In this document: piece after piece, positions 44,637-55,921 of the stretch
Numbering within the stretch: the stretch's first letter is position 1
How the letters are laid out: every line of letters starts with the position of its first letter
NCBI RefSeq assembly: GCF_033807715.1
Contig: NC_084592.1
Location: forward strand, 1,222,501-1,286,500
Source of the DNA: Cololabis saira
Lineage: Eukaryota > Chordata > Actinopteri > Beloniformes > Belonidae
Direction of reading: 5' to 3'
DNA length: 64,000 nucleotides
Program-made: the position numbers and the translations under genes
Notes under the pieces: generated by a model
The model's database searches: none
Seen by the model: only the letters and a program-made list of their open reading frames with translations
What the model was told of the DNA's origin: nothing

Positions 44637-45215
44637 AAAGGTTATGGCAGAAAGTAGGAACTATCAAATATGGACCAACCAGATGAAGTGGGGGCGCGCT
44701 TTTTGACATCTATCATCGCCACGGTAACGCGTTTGACTGAGAAAAGTAATGCCCATCGTCGCAGGATCGAGACGCACATTTTGATGTATAACACACCTGG
44801 GTGCACATTATGGTTCGGGCTGTATTAACGGCCGAAAACATGGCATAAATTGTGGCAAAATTACACGATTAATTCAAAATGGCCGACTTCGGTTTCGGCC
44901 ATGGCTTTTCTTTAAGTTGCGACATGATACAGGTGTGTAGCGATTTTCGTGCATGTACGTCAAACCGTATTGTGGGGATTGAGGCACGGAGTTTTCTAGG
45001 GGGCGCTGTTGAGCCATTAGGCCACGCCCATTAATGCAAACCATTAAATATCAAATTTTTCGCCAGGCCTGGCTTGCGTGCAAAATTTGGTGACTTTTGG
45101 GGCACATTTAGGGGGGCAAAAAGGCCCTCATTTTGTTGGAAAAAGAAAAAGAAAGAAAGAAAGAAAAAAAAAATCCTACAGATACAATAGGGCCTTGTGT
45201 TCTCGTGCCCTAATA
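44637..45215 (+). repeat. R-family repeat, 3' part, plus orientation
   Basis: Modules from TATGGCAGAAAGTAGGAAC to the 3' end (GATACAATAGGGCCTTG ... GCCCTAATAAT). The terminal hairpin is shortened in this copy. Confidence 0.85.
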
Positions 45216-47277
45216 ATAGCTTGCACTTATATAGCGCCTTTCAAGGAACCTAAGGTCGCTTTACAGGAAAAAACAAACAAACAAAAACACAACCGGGACA
45301 AAACAACAGGGGAGGGAACCACTTAATCAGGAAAGGCCAGGGTGAAAAGGTAAGTTTTTAGTTGTGCTTTGAAACCAGAGAAGGGAAGTCACGGATTACG
45401 GCAGGGAAAGAGTTCCAGAGGGCGGGGGCAGCAACACTGAAGGCTCTGTCACAAAAGGTCTTCAGCCTGGTCCGGGGGATGGAGAGCAGACCAGCGTCTG
45501 AAGACCGCAGGTTCCGGGAGGGAGTTATGGAGGAGGTCAGACAGGTACTGGGGGGCGAGAGTGTGAAGGGATTTGTAGGTGAGTAGCAGGAGTTTGTAGC
45601 GTATGCGGAACTTGACGGGTAGTGGAGGTGGATGAGGGTGGGATTGATGTGCTGCCAGGGCTTGGTGTGTGTGAGAACCCTGGCAGCTGAGTTCTGCACG
45701 TACTGGAGCCTGTCCAGGGTTTTACTTGGAACCCCGGACAGGACTCCATTACAATAGTCCAGTCGGGAGGTGATAAAAACGTGGATGAGTGTTTCTGCCA
45801 CAGAGTCAGAGAGTGAGGGACAGAGACGTGCGATATTTCTGAGGTGGTAAAAAGCAGATTTGGTGATTCAATGTGTGACTGGAAGGAGAGGGTGGAGTCC
45901 AAGATGACGCCCAGGTTACGGACCTCGGAGGATGGTGTGATGGTGCAGCCGTCCACCTGGATGAGAAGATCTCCAACCGTCCGGAGCAGTGGCTTGGGCT
46001 CTGTCTTATCGCTGTTAAGTTTGGGAAGTTGGTTGTCATCCAGGATTTTATGGCAGAGAGGCAACCGGAGTCTGTGGGGGGAGCTGGGAGGATGGTGAGG
46101 TGCTGAGATAGAGCTGGGTATCATCAGCATAGGAATGGAAACTGAGACCATGATGGCGTATGATCTGGCCGAGGGGGGAGCAGGTAGTTGGTGAAGAGAG
46201 TTGGACCGAGTACAGAGCCTTGAGGGACACCATGGTTGACTGGGGCAGGGTGGGAGGAGGAGCCAAGGATGGTAACAAACTGAGTTCTGTTGGTGAGGTA
46301 GGATTGTAACCATGATAGTGCAGAGCCAGAGGTACCCAGGAGAACAGACAGGCGTTCGAGGAGGATGGAGTGGGAGATGGTGTCGACGGCAGCGGAGAGG
46401 TCGAGGAGGATAATGATACTGATGTTACTAGAGTCTGCAGCAGTGAGGAGGTCGTTTGTGATTTTGATCAGGGCGGTCTCAGTACTGTGGTGGGTTCTGT
46501 AAGCTGACTGGAGGGGTTCATAGATCTCATGGTTGGACAGATGCTGATGGAGCTGGGCCGCCACTGCTCTTTCCAGGATCTTACTGAGGAAAGGAAGGTT
46601 GGAGATCGGCCGGAAGTTGTTGAGGTCATGAGGGTCCAGACCAGGCTCCTTCAGAATGGGAGTGATGGAGGCGATTTTAAGACTGGGGGGCACTGTACCA
46701 GAGACTATGGAGGAGTTGATTATGTCAGTGATGACAGGACAAAGGGTAGGAAGGCAGGCTTTAATCAAAGCAGTTGGCATGGGGTCCAGAGGGCAGGAGG
46801 AGTCTTTGGCTTTGGTGACCAGTTTGGTAACCACTGTAGTGGTGACAGGGGAAAAGGAAGAGAGAGAGCAGTGGGGGAGTCGGGGAACCTCCAGGAGCGC
46901 ACCACTTAGTGGCCCGACCCGCCGGGGGAGGGAGGGTCAGGTGTGAGGAGTTGCTGGTGAATGGTGTCCACCTTAGCACCGAAGAACTCCAAAACCTTGG
47001 AGCAGCGATCAGGGTCATCGGTGGTAGGGGGGGCAGCAGGGAGGCGGAGCAGGCGATTGATGGTGGAGAACAATGTCCTGGGGTGATTCTGTTGAGCACC
47101 AATGAGGGTGGAGTAATACCTCACCTTGGTTCTGGCAAGTTCGTCCTTATATGACCTCACATGCTCTTCAAAAGCCAGCCGGTGGACAGCCAGGCCACTT
47201 CTTTTGTGGAGTTGCTCCAACCGGCGACAGGTGGTCTTCAAGATGTGGACTACTTCTAGTTCTGATCTGGGTATTGA
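45216..47277 (-). mobile_element. L2-clade LINE, 5'-truncated, nested
   Basis: Minus strand, from linker (47241) through RT to the C-terminus (about 45360) and a tail with GGCGCTATATAAGTGCAAGC. It inserted into the right arm of the TIR element. Frameshifts separate four reading frames. Confidence 0.85.
45358..47241 (-). pseudogene. L2 ORF2 remnant (reverse transcriptase and C-terminus)
   Basis: Linker SYKDELARTKVRYYSTLIGA; RT with LPFLSKILERAVAAQLHQHL, motif A region IILLDLSAAVDTISH (Phe-to-Val in the AFDT consensus), motif B NHGVPQGSVLGP, and motif C SYADDTQLYLS near 46125 in another frame. The C-terminal part has NLGVILDSTLSFQSHI and ITSRLDYCNGVLSGVPSKTL. Catalytic aspartates are still encoded, but at least three frameshifts make it non-functional. 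The endonuclease is lost by 5' truncation. Confidence 0.85.
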
Positions 47278-47429
47278 AAAGAAACGAGGGCAAGGCGAGT
47301 CGAGACGAAGCGTCGCGAGTTGAGTTGGGCTGATTAGGTACTAGTGTAAAAGTGCCATAATATTCAGACCAGTCTTCTTAAGGATTCGATAGGAGGAGCT
47401 CACAGTGTTGCCTTTAAGTGGAATTCTCA

Positions 47430-48130
47430 ATTCAATTCAATTCAATTTTATTTATATAGCGTCTATTACAACAGAAGTTGTCTCTAGGCGCTTTCCAAAG
47501 ACCCAGAACATGACCCCTGAGCAATTATTACATAAACATAACATAAACACTGGCAAAATGACAAAAACTCACCTAGTGGGAGAAATACCTTAAGCCAAAC
47601 AGTGACAAGGAAGAAAGCCCTTTAGGAGGGAATAAACCTTGAGCAGGACCTGGCTCATAAGGCAGTTCCCCCTGCTGGAGGCCAGCTGGGAAGAGCAGGA
47701 AAAGAGCCAACAGACAGAGAGAATGAATAACAGAGAAAGGAGAGACACAGACACAATGGCTAACTGGTGCACTACATGGATGACTATATAAAGCGATGTA
47801 GACAGCAGACACTCAGGTGGTCGGGGGGGGGGGGGGGGGGGCATATAGCAGACATCTAAACAGACAGGCGGAAGCAGCAGTGGGATGATCAGAGGGGGGG
47901 ACTGCAGGTCAGCATGCAGCTCTCGAAGCTCTGGCCTCCTAAGGGTAGGTCCGAGGATCCCAGCGGTTCCAACGCCAGAGCAGTGTGCCCTGGTCCCTCC
48001 TTTCTGTTGTCAATCATAGTAGGGCTGAGGTAATCTGTCCTCAGGACGGCCAATCCCCAAGGTCCTCTCCGATGAAGTTTAACTCGTAGGATCCTGTTCA
48101 TGATGCCAAATTGCTGTAGCAATTTTTGTA
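47430..48130 (-). mobile_element. L2-type 3' UTR, antisense copy
   Basis: Begins with the TTCAATTCAATTCAATTTTA tail, then the conserved 3' UTR block (AGCCAAACAGTGACAAGGAA), an oligo-G run (47823-47841) and a segment with GGATCCCAGCGGTTCCAACG. The left boundary is clear; the right one near 48130 is approximate. Confidence 0.7.
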
Positions 48131-48780
48131 AAGTTACAGATTCTTAAAAAGATACAGCAAAAGTGAGCTTGAGATTAAAAAAGTTAATTTTAGCTGAAGC
48201 GCAACAGGAGAGTCAATGTCTAGCTGCGTGGGCTGGACAGTTAAGTCTGACACAATATGTGGTTACATCTCTCTTATAGGTGATGTAGGAAAACGACATG
48301 GCCATTATTGACAATTACAAGACATTTTGGGGACAGCCTGGTCTGATTAGAAGGAGGGCATTTATCTCACCCGGGATGGTACAGTTGTTATTTCTAGAAA
48401 TTTGTCTGATATAATGAGACACTCCCCCTGACAATCCAGGCCAGGATGCAGTGTTGCAGTTTTTCACGCTTCTCTGGTGCTTCTCGAGGATTACCGCCTG
48501 CCGATAACAGTGTAGGAATAAATTATGTAATTGGCGGACCTTACAAAGTGCTAAGCTAAATTGTATTGGTATTGATTCCCTGCCCTCCAAAAGTTCAACA
48601 AGCATGATGTGATAGAGGTGTTAATCAAAATAAAATTGTAAAAATAAAAAACGTTTTCCATTTCTTGCCAATTAAAGACCGAAAAATTAGATGCAGACTG
48701 ATTTTAAGAGATATGATCTTTAACCTCCAAGTCTTTACTAGTAAGCGATCAAATTACTAAGACCCGAAGTGATATTTTCT
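48131..48780. other. No gene recognised
   Basis: Unassigned; the only longer frame (48315-48605, minus) shows no known domain. Confidence 0.45.
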
Positions 48781-50015
48781 GTTCATCAGTAACATGGCTA
48801 CAGGAAGAAGAGTGTATTTTATTTTAATTATCATATTACCCAAATAATGGCCGAGATGGAGGAGTAGCAGTGATATATAAGTCCAATCTTCAAATTAAAT
48901 CTAAAACTAAATTCAATTATAATACTACGAAATCAGAGAAGCTAGTTTTGTTAGTAGTAGTGTCACATCCATTCCAGCTCCATACCTGCCAACTCCGCCT
49001 CCTCATGTCACTATGGTTTCTCCTGCCTTTCACACCTGCTCCGCATCTGCAATCAGCCCTGGGCTTCTACTTAAGCACTCCACTCCCAGCCAGTCACTGC
49101 CAGATTGTTCTTGTGTCATGCCTGACATTCCAGCGTTTTTCCCCGGACTGATCACCCGTTGCTCCTGCCTGTCCCAGACCTGTTCGCCTGTCTCCGTTCT
49201 GGTAATCACCTTAGCCTTCTGTCCCCGACCACGAGTTCTGCCTGAGTGTCACTGGTTTCTGTTTGCCTGCTCCCTGGGCTGCCTGACATCTCTTTTAGAA
49301 TCAATGGGCATCTTACAAAAAAGAAACAAAGCGACGCACCGCTTTAATCATACCCTCAATCTCATCGTTGACTAAGGTATAGAACCCCATAATCGATTAA
49401 TAATGTTGCCGGGAAACTGTCTCCTGTCCGACCATTATTTAATTACGTTTGAATTTAACATTGTCAATGTTAAAGCACATAATAAAAGGTATTCCTTTAG
49501 CAGATGTTTATCTGATATAGCTATTGCTAAGGAAGACATCGCTTCACATCTTCCTACAGTAGAACATAGTGAAACAATTGAGGGGAATGACCTAAATTCT
49601 ACCTCTGCAGATATTGATTTCCTTGTCAGTAACACTGCAGATCTGCTGCTCTCAGCTTTGGATGCAGTTCTACCTTAGAGAAAGAGGGTCTCTAATCATA
49701 GGAGCTTAACTCTGGTATAATTCAAATATTTGCATGATTAAACAAAAAGTGCGCAAAAATGAATAGGAAGTGGTACTCCTGTAAATCTGTAGGTTTTTAT
49801 CGTGCATGGAAGGATAGTCTAATAGTAAAAAAAAGCTAGAACAGCTTATTATTTGTTGTTGATAGAAGATAAAAAATAATCCATGTTTTCTGTTCAGCAC
49901 TGTAGCCAGACTGACAGTCACAACTCTATTGAGCTTTAGATTTCTGCAGCTCTCAGTAGTGCAGACTTTATGAGCTTCTTTAGCAGTAAAATCATCATCA
50001 CAAATGGAGTGCTTG
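48781..50015 (+). mobile_element. L2 LINE, endonuclease and linker, decayed
   Basis: The N-terminal endonuclease part reads NNGRDGGVAVIYKSNLQIKS (about 48844-48905). After an intervening LTR-like sequence, the C-terminal part reads ATHRFNHTLNLIVD and LLSDHYLITFEFNIVNVKA (49330-49470), with SRCLSDIAIAKEDI and an AALSSADFMSFFSSK-like block near 49950. The middle of the endonuclease is missing and stops are frequent. Confidence 0.75.
48961..49288 (+). mobile_element. Solo-LTR-like insertion
   Basis: 328 bp with inverted ends TGTCA ... TGACA and C-rich sequence (CACACCTGCTCCGCATCTGC, TTCTACTTAAGCACTCCACT) like fish gypsy LTRs. It interrupts the L2 endonuclease and coincides with a deletion there. 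No target-site duplication is visible, so a recombined insertion is possible. Orientation is tentative. Confidence 0.5.
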
Positions 50016-50039
50016 TTAAGTTATTAAAGGGTTATTACT

Positions 50040-50380
50040 AGTTGTCTAAGGACATTAATTAATAACATGAATAATTTATCCATGTTAATTAATCAAAACA
50101 GGGCACCACCTGAATATCAGGAATTAATAAATAAACAGCCCAATCAGTCTATAACTGTTGTTCTATGTGTGCTAGCATGTTACCAGGGGTGCCACTAGGG
50201 AGTAACAGAGAAGGAAGGAGTCCGAGCACAGGCTTTTGCAAACAGCAAATTTTACAAATGTGTAAAATAACCGCAAACCACTTCTCTCATTCAAATAAAT
50301 CAGAATTTATGTACACAAGTATTAAAGATGGTGAAATGTCAACACAAAGTTCTGATATCTAAACTACACATAACAACGAA
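50040..50380 (-). repeat. Decayed copy of the 35-kb / 63-kb LTR-like repeat
   Basis: Shares, in the same order as 63460-63780, the words TTAATTAATAAC, GGGCACCACCTGAAT, AATCAGTCTATA and AAATCAGAATTTATGTACA. Much more diverged than the other two copies. Confidence 0.5.
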
Positions 50381-51438
50381 TTAAACATGTGTCGACTCAG
50401 TCAAAATGATTCAAAATGGTTGACAAGATTTTGTCACACCCAAAGACAATAAAGGAAATCAGAGGCCTGATGATCAAGTTAAGAGTGGACATGTGTTTGG
50501 GTTGGTAAAGAGGAAAAAGGAAAAGCTTGCACGATTTCTCACTACCAGCACTTTTAATGCTCTGCTCACACAGGAGTGTGTGTGAGTCAAGCTTCACCAC
50601 ACTTGTGCTGGTCCTTCAACTGGGAGACAGGAGCACAAACTGCTTAGATGGTGAGGAAACGGATTCAATAAGCTCAGCTATATCATATCCTTTGCTACAA
50701 CGATCTGCTTCCTGCACAATTACGATCACGAGTGAGATTTCATATTGCTGGCAGTACATCAGTAGATTTCCAGTTGTGGTGAACTTCACCAATGATGTCC
50801 TTCATCACTGACTCTGTTCATAATCTTTGTGAACATAATTTCTTAGCATAGCAAGGATGTGGTGGGTTTTCAACCCATTCAACCTGGGTTGCATATTTAC
50901 TCTCTGCAGAAAGAACGATCCAGTAGGCTCCTTTTGATCAAACCTCCAGCAGTCGCAATGGCAATTTGCTGCTTATGTTACTATCACCAACACATATACC
51001 ACTTCAGTTTGCCCTCATACACATTGTTTAATATACTACATCACATACTTTGTTTTTTGGACACAGTACGTATGAAGGTAGTCCTCAAAATGTGTTGATG
51101 TATAGATAAGTGCACAAGCCAGCCACTTACCCCAATACTTCACAATATGGAGGACTTTAACAAAAATTGAGACCTCTTCTCCATGAACTACATCAAGTAC
51201 AAATAAATCTCTATATGTGGCAATGCTGATTACAATGTTTTTAGTTCAGACTGTTTCATTTGGAATGTCCAAAAGTGATCACTTCTTTCAGTTCCTCTAG
51301 TCTGGTTAGAGGTAGTTCTGTACATGCACCAGGTGCTACAGCAGTGACCATGCCTTTTTGTATATTGTAACACTGGCACATTGGATATCTTTTTGCAATT
51401 GTCAATGAAATGTTCTACAACAGATGATAGCTGCTTGA
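50381..51438. other. No gene recognised
   Basis: Unique-looking sequence. The frames at 50397-50600 (minus), 50527-50811 and 50859-51098 show no domain and no splice-site support. Confidence 0.45.
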
Positions 51439-51439
51439 A

Positions 51440-51763
51440 ATTCAATTCAATTCAATTTTATTTATATAGCGTCTATTACAACAGAAGTTGGCGCTTTCCA
51501 GAGACCCAGAACACGACCCCCGAGCAATTATTACATAAACATAACATAAACAATGGCAGGTAAAACTGTAACTGTAACTGTAAGACTGCAGGTCAGGATA
51601 TCAGCAGGCATCTACCAGACATCCACACAGACAGATGGAAGCAGCAGTGGGATGATCAGAGGGGGGGGGTGCAGGTCAGGATGCAGCTCCTGAAGCTCTG
51701 GCCTGCAAACATGCATAGAAGAGAAAAGGAGGGGGCAGACTAGCACAACAAACTACAAGAACA
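51440..51763 (-). mobile_element. L2-type 3' UTR, antisense short copy
   Basis: Begins TTCAATTCAATTCAATTTTA at 51441, has the ATATAGCGTCTATTACAACA block and further 3' UTR with CAGCAGTGGGATGATCAGAG. It meets the next L2 copy tail-away (inverted pair) at about 51763. Confidence 0.75.
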
Positions 51764-52024
51764 ATGGAGAACAATAGTATTATTTACAAGCAGTATTTAC
51801 AAGATTTGATAGTGCCTTATGTTCCTGGCCGAGCTCTCCGCTCCCAGGGTGCAGGTTTACTCGTAGTTCCTAGAGTATCTAAATGTAGATTTGGAGGGCG
51901 GGCGTTCTGCTATCAGGCACCATTACTTTGGAACCAACTTCCAATCTGGGTTAAGGAGGCTGACACCACCTCCACCTTTAAAACTAAACTTAAAACCTTT
52001 CTGTTTAGTAAAGCTTATAGTTAG
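51764..52024 (+). pseudogene. L2 ORF2 C-terminal fragment
   Basis: 86 codons, open to the natural stop: IVPYVPGRALRSQGAGLLVV, FGGRAFCYQAPLLWNQLPIW and STFKTKLKTFLFSKAYS, the conserved C-terminus of L2-clade ORF2. The RT domain is lost through 5' truncation, so the fragment has no enzymatic role. Confidence 0.9.
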
Positions 52025-52908
52025 TGTTTTGTAAACCTCTAGCTGGTGTTGGTAAATCTCTAGGTAGTGTAAACTTTAGTGTGTTAGAGTCAGTAGTCAT
52101 AGTCGCAGCTATAGAACAAAACTATAATAGTTGGTCTCAAATATAGCTTCGCGGTAGATATGCTGCTATAGGCTTATGCTGCAGGGGGGCACCGACATGA
52201 TCCGCTGGGCGGTGCCTCTCACCCTTCTTCTCCTCTCCTTTTCCCTGCCTCTCTTCTCCATTACCATTTTTATTTATTATAAATATCTCATAGCTATCAT
52301 TTTTGTCCATCGTTCCTGTAGTTTCTTGTGCCGGCCCCCCTTTTTTTTCTCTTTTGTGTATGTTTGCAGGCCGGAGCCTCAGGAGCTGCGTTCTGGCCTG
52401 TGTTCCCGGCCCTCCCCCCCCTCTGGTCATCCCATTGCTTCTTCCACCTGCCTACGTGGATGTCTGCTGTTGCTGCTTCCGCCTGCCTGCACCCCCCCCC
52501 CCCCTCTGGTCATCCCGCTACTCCTTCCACATGACTGTTGTGTGCTGCTGACGCCCCCCCCCCCCACCTCTGGTCATCCCGCTGCTGCTTCCACCTGCCT
52601 GCTGTGTGCTGTCGACGTCCCTGACTCCCCCAGTCTGGCCTTCGGCAGGAGGGTCCCCCCTTATGAGCCTGGTCCTGCTCAAGGTTTCTTCCCTCCTAAA
52701 GGGGAGTTTTTCCTTGCCACTGTTTGGCTTAAGGCTTTTCTCCCACTAAGGGAGTTTTTACCTGCCATTGTTTATATAATAATTGCTCGGGGGTTTATGT
52801 TTATGTTTATGTTTATGTTCATGTTCTGGATCTCTGGAAAGCGTCTAGAGACAACATCTGTTGTATTAGACGCTATATAAATAAAATTGAATTGAATTGA
52901 ATTGAACA
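51764..52908 (+). mobile_element. L2 LINE: ORF C-terminus and complete 3' UTR
   Basis: Reference copy for the L2 tails of this window: it joins the ORF C-terminus to the long 3' UTR with GGGGAGTTTTTCCTTGCCAC and the tail TAAATAAAATTGAATTGAAT. All other TTGAATTGAA tails here can be assigned through it. Confidence 0.9.
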
Positions 52909-52926
52909 ATGATGGTTATGAAATAC

Positions 52927-53349
52927 TTAAAGGAGCTGTATGTAAGAGCAATAATAAAACGAATCATAAAATGACCCCGATATGTCAACAGACATTTAAA
53001 AATCATGTTCATTTCAAATACTTATGTCACTGACAACAACACTCAAGCCAGGATATTCCAGTTTAAAAAGAGGAGTTGCAGCCCTCAACTGATGTTTATG
53101 TTGTTATTTTTTGTTTTGGCCTGAAGCTCCACCCTCCACCTATCTCCCAATCACGAAGTCCGTATTGTTTCAGCATCCGGGTTACCAGCTCGGCTCTAAT
53201 TATCGCAGCCATGGCAGCCTACGTTCCTGCTGCATTCTGCAGCCTACCTGGCAACTTCTGGTCGGGGGGAGGAGGGGGGGGGGCTCAACAATATTTTGAA
53301 AGTGACTGCAGTACCAGTTTTGGCCAATTCTTACAGACGGCTCCTTTAA
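52927..53349. mobile_element. TIR element (MITE), TTAAAGGAGC family
   Basis: 423 bp from TTAAAGGAGCTGTATGTAAG to the complement of TTAAAGGAGCCGTCTGTAAG, giving inverted repeats of about 20 bp with two mismatches. No transposase. The superfamily is not assigned. Confidence 0.8.
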
Positions 53350-53479
53350 TTAATAACTGACAAAGGAAATAGAATGAAGGGTGATGGGTGCCACTTAGTG
53401 GATCATTTTGCATCCCTTTGCAGTGTAGGCGTGTATCAGCATATCTACAATGTGCTATGTTTGGGAGAAACTGTTTTAG

Positions 53480-53700
53480 TCTTGTCCTATAGCTGCAGCT
53501 ATGACTACTGGCCCTAACACACTAAAGTTTGCACTAACTATAGGCTTGACTAAACAGAAACATTTTAAGTTTGACTTTGAAGGTGGAGGTGGTGACACCC
53601 TCCTTAACCCAAATTGGGTTAAGGAATTGGTGTTGCGATGGCTTCCAGTGCAACTGTGAGAAACCTTGGTGTTGTTTTCTATCAGGATTTGTCGTTTAAA
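53480..53700. mobile_element. Two small L2 fragments back to back
   Basis: 53480-53635 on the minus strand encodes an L2 C-terminus (STFKVKLKMFLFSQAYS). 53636-53700 on the plus strand encodes SATVRNLGVVFYQDLSFK, an L2 segment from further upstream in the ORF. The inverted junction lies near 53635. Confidence 0.7.
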
Positions 53701-53701
53701 C

Positions 53702-53865
53702 CAGGGGTTCCCAACCTTTTTTGTGCCAAGGACCAGCAGAAGTATAAACAAAAAGCTCATGGACCGGTTGACAATTTATGTCAATTTTAATAAACATTTT
53801 AGAAAAAACTACGCATTTTAAATAGGGCTGCAACTAATGACTATTTTAATAGTCAACTATTATCA
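53702..53865 (+). mobile_element. hAT terminal fragment
   Basis: Begins CAGGGGTTCCCAACCTTTTT, the type of terminal repeat found in Charlie/Zaphod-like hAT elements. It is cut off after about 160 bp by the Rex3 copy. Confidence 0.6.
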
Positions 53866-53909
53866 CTTCCTGTAGGCCCACCACCTGCAGGAAGGACCAT
53901 GGCAGGCCG

Positions 53910-54575
53910 GTGCAATGTGGGCTGGGTAGCAGTCGTGGCGGGGTGCCTCGACGACCCAATCCCTGGACCAAAACCCTCACAGTGGGGACATGTAATGTCA
54001 CCTCGCTGGGGGGGAAGGAGCCGGAGCTTGTGCGTGAGGTTGAGAGATACCGGCTAGAGATAGTGGGGCTCACCTCCACACATAGCTTGGGCTCTGGAAC
54101 CCAGCTCCTTGAAAGGGGCTGGACCCTCCACTACTCTGGAGTTGCCCAGGGTGAGAGGCGGCGGGCTGGTGTGGGCTTGGTTATAGCCCCCCAGCTCAGC
54201 CGCCATGTGTTGGAGTTCACCCCGGTGAACGAGAGGGTCGCTTCCCTGCGCCTTCGGGTCGGGAAAAGGTCTCTCACTGTTGTTTGTGCCTACGGGCCGA
54301 ACAGCAGTGTGGAGTACCCGGCTTTCTTGGAGTCCCTAGGAGGAGTACTTGATAGTGCTCCAACTGGGGACTCCATTGTTCTACTGGGGGACTTCAACGC
54401 TCACGTGGGTGATGACAGTGATACCTGGAGAGGCGTGATTGCGAGGAACGGCCTCCCCGATCTGAACCCGAGCGGTGTTTTGTTTTTGGACTTCTGTGCT
54501 AGTCACAGTTTGTCCATAACGAACACCATGTTCAAGCATAAGGGTGTCCATCAGTCGTGCACCAGGACACCATAG
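53910..54575 (+). pseudogene. Rex3 endonuclease, frameshifted
   Basis: 221 codons with [40 protein letters not shown] and [15 protein letters not shown] short deletion near 54555 shifts the frame; the last endonuclease motif TDHHLVVSW lies in the next frame at 54557-54901. The W of GTWNVTS is Cys here. Confidence 0.88.
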
Positions 54576-55529
54576 GCCGGAGGTTAATGATCGACTTTGT
54601 TGTCGTTTCATCTGACCTTCGGCCGCGTGTCTTGGACACTCGGGTGAAGAGAGGGGCTGAACTGTCAACTGATCACCACCTGGTGGTGAGTTGGATGCGC
54701 TGGCGGAGGAGGAGGTTGGACAGACCGGGCAGACCCAAACGGATTGTGAGGGTCTGTTGGGAACGTCTGGCTGAGCCCTCTGTTAAGGACATCTTCAACT
54801 CCCACCTCCGAGAGAGCTTCTCTCGGATCCCGGGGGAGGCGGGGGACATCGAGTCCGAGTGGACCATGTTCTCTGCCTCCATTGTCGACGCGGTGGCATG
54901 AAGCTGTGGACGCAAGGTCTCCGGTGCCTGTCGTGGCGGCAATCCTAGAACCCGGTGGTGGACACCGGAAGTACAGGATGCCGTCAGACTGAAGAAGGAG
55001 TCCTACCGGGCTATGTTAGCCTGTGAGTCTCCTGACGCAGTAGATAGGTACCGGCAGGCCAAGCAAGCCGCGGCTCGGGCAGTCCTGGAGGCAAAAACTC
55101 GGGTCTGGGAGGAGTTCAGGGAGGCCATGGAGGAAGACTTTCGGTCGGCCTCGAGAAAATTCTGGAGGACCGTTCGGCGCCTCAGAAGGGGGAAGCAGTA
55201 CTCTACCGGCACCATTTATGGTGCGGGTGGGGAGCTGTTGACCTCGACTGGGGACATTGTCGGACGGTGGAAGGAATACTTCGAGGATCTCCTCAACCCG
55301 ACTGACATGCCTTCCACTGAGGAAGCAGAGGGTTGGGGCTCAGAGGCGTGCTCATCCATCACCCAAGCAGAGGTCACCGCGGTGGTTCCTCGATGGCAGG
55401 GCACCGGGGGTGGATGAGATTCGCCCTTAGTACCTCAAGTCTCTGGATGTCGTAGGGCTGTCTTGGTTGACACGCCTCTGCGACATTGCATGAAGGAAGG
55501 GGACAGTACCGCTGGAGTGGCAAACCGGG

Positions 55530-55838
55530 GTGGTGGTCCCTCTGTTTAAAAAGGGGGACCGGAGAGTGTGTTCCAACTACAGGGGGATCACACTTCTCAG
55601 CCTCCCCGGGAAAGTCTACGCCAGGGTACTGGAGAGGAGATTACGGCCGATAGTTGAACCTCGGATTCAGGAGGAACAATGCGGTTTTCGTCCCGGTCGT
55701 GGAACACTGGACCAGCTCTATACCCTCCGCAGGGTGCTCAAGGGTTCATGGGAATTTGCCCAACCAGTCTACATGTGTTTTGTAGGTCTGGAGAAGGCAT
55801 TTGACCGTGTCCCTCGTGCCATCTGTGGGGGGTGCTGA
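55530..55838 (+). pseudogene. Rex3 RT fragment with mutated motif A
   Basis: Reads VVPLFKKGDRRVCSNYRGIT, LLSLPGKVYARVLERRL and QCGFRPGRGTLDQLYTLRRV, then CFVGLEKAFDRVP. In RTE-clade RT this last block is expected as FVDLEKAFD; the first, catalytic Asp is Gly. The ORF ends in a frameshift soon after, and motifs B and C are absent. Confidence 0.88.
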
Positions 55839-55921
55839 GTGAGTATGGAGTCCGGGGCCCTCTACTAAGGGCTGTCCAGTCTCTGTATGATCGAAGCAGG
55901 AGTCTGGTTCGCATTGCTTCA

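Larger units (their letters stand above)
42869..47358. mobile_element. Composite TIR DNA transposon, PIF/Harbinger-like, with nested insertions
   Basis: Left end TGGCGTTTTTACACTACT (42870 on) with AGCCCGACTCGACTCGCCTC; the right end, read in complement from 47358, gives TGGCACTTTTACACTAGTAC and AGCCCAACTCAACTCGC: imperfect terminal inverted repeats. Own sequence remains at about 42869-42979, 43304-43435, 44065-44410 (with a Myb-like fragment) and 47278-47358. The rest is nested: an L2 tail, an L1-like retrocopy, a hAT MITE, an R copy and an L2 LINE. The superfamily assignment rests on the Myb-like domain; no DDE transposase remains. Confidence 0.65.
53866..55921 (+). mobile_element. Rex3 (RTE-clade) LINE, plus-strand copy, 3'-truncated
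   Basis: Endonuclease, linker and first part of RT on the plus strand, in inverted orientation to the copy at 1-1960. The Rex3-type primer site is at 55517-55536 (TGGCAAACCGGGGTGGTGGT). It ends within RT, after the motif A region, where it changes to a Rex1-like element at about 55921. Frameshifts near 54555, 54900 and 55415 and a substituted catalytic residue show it is older than the other copy. Confidence 0.9.
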
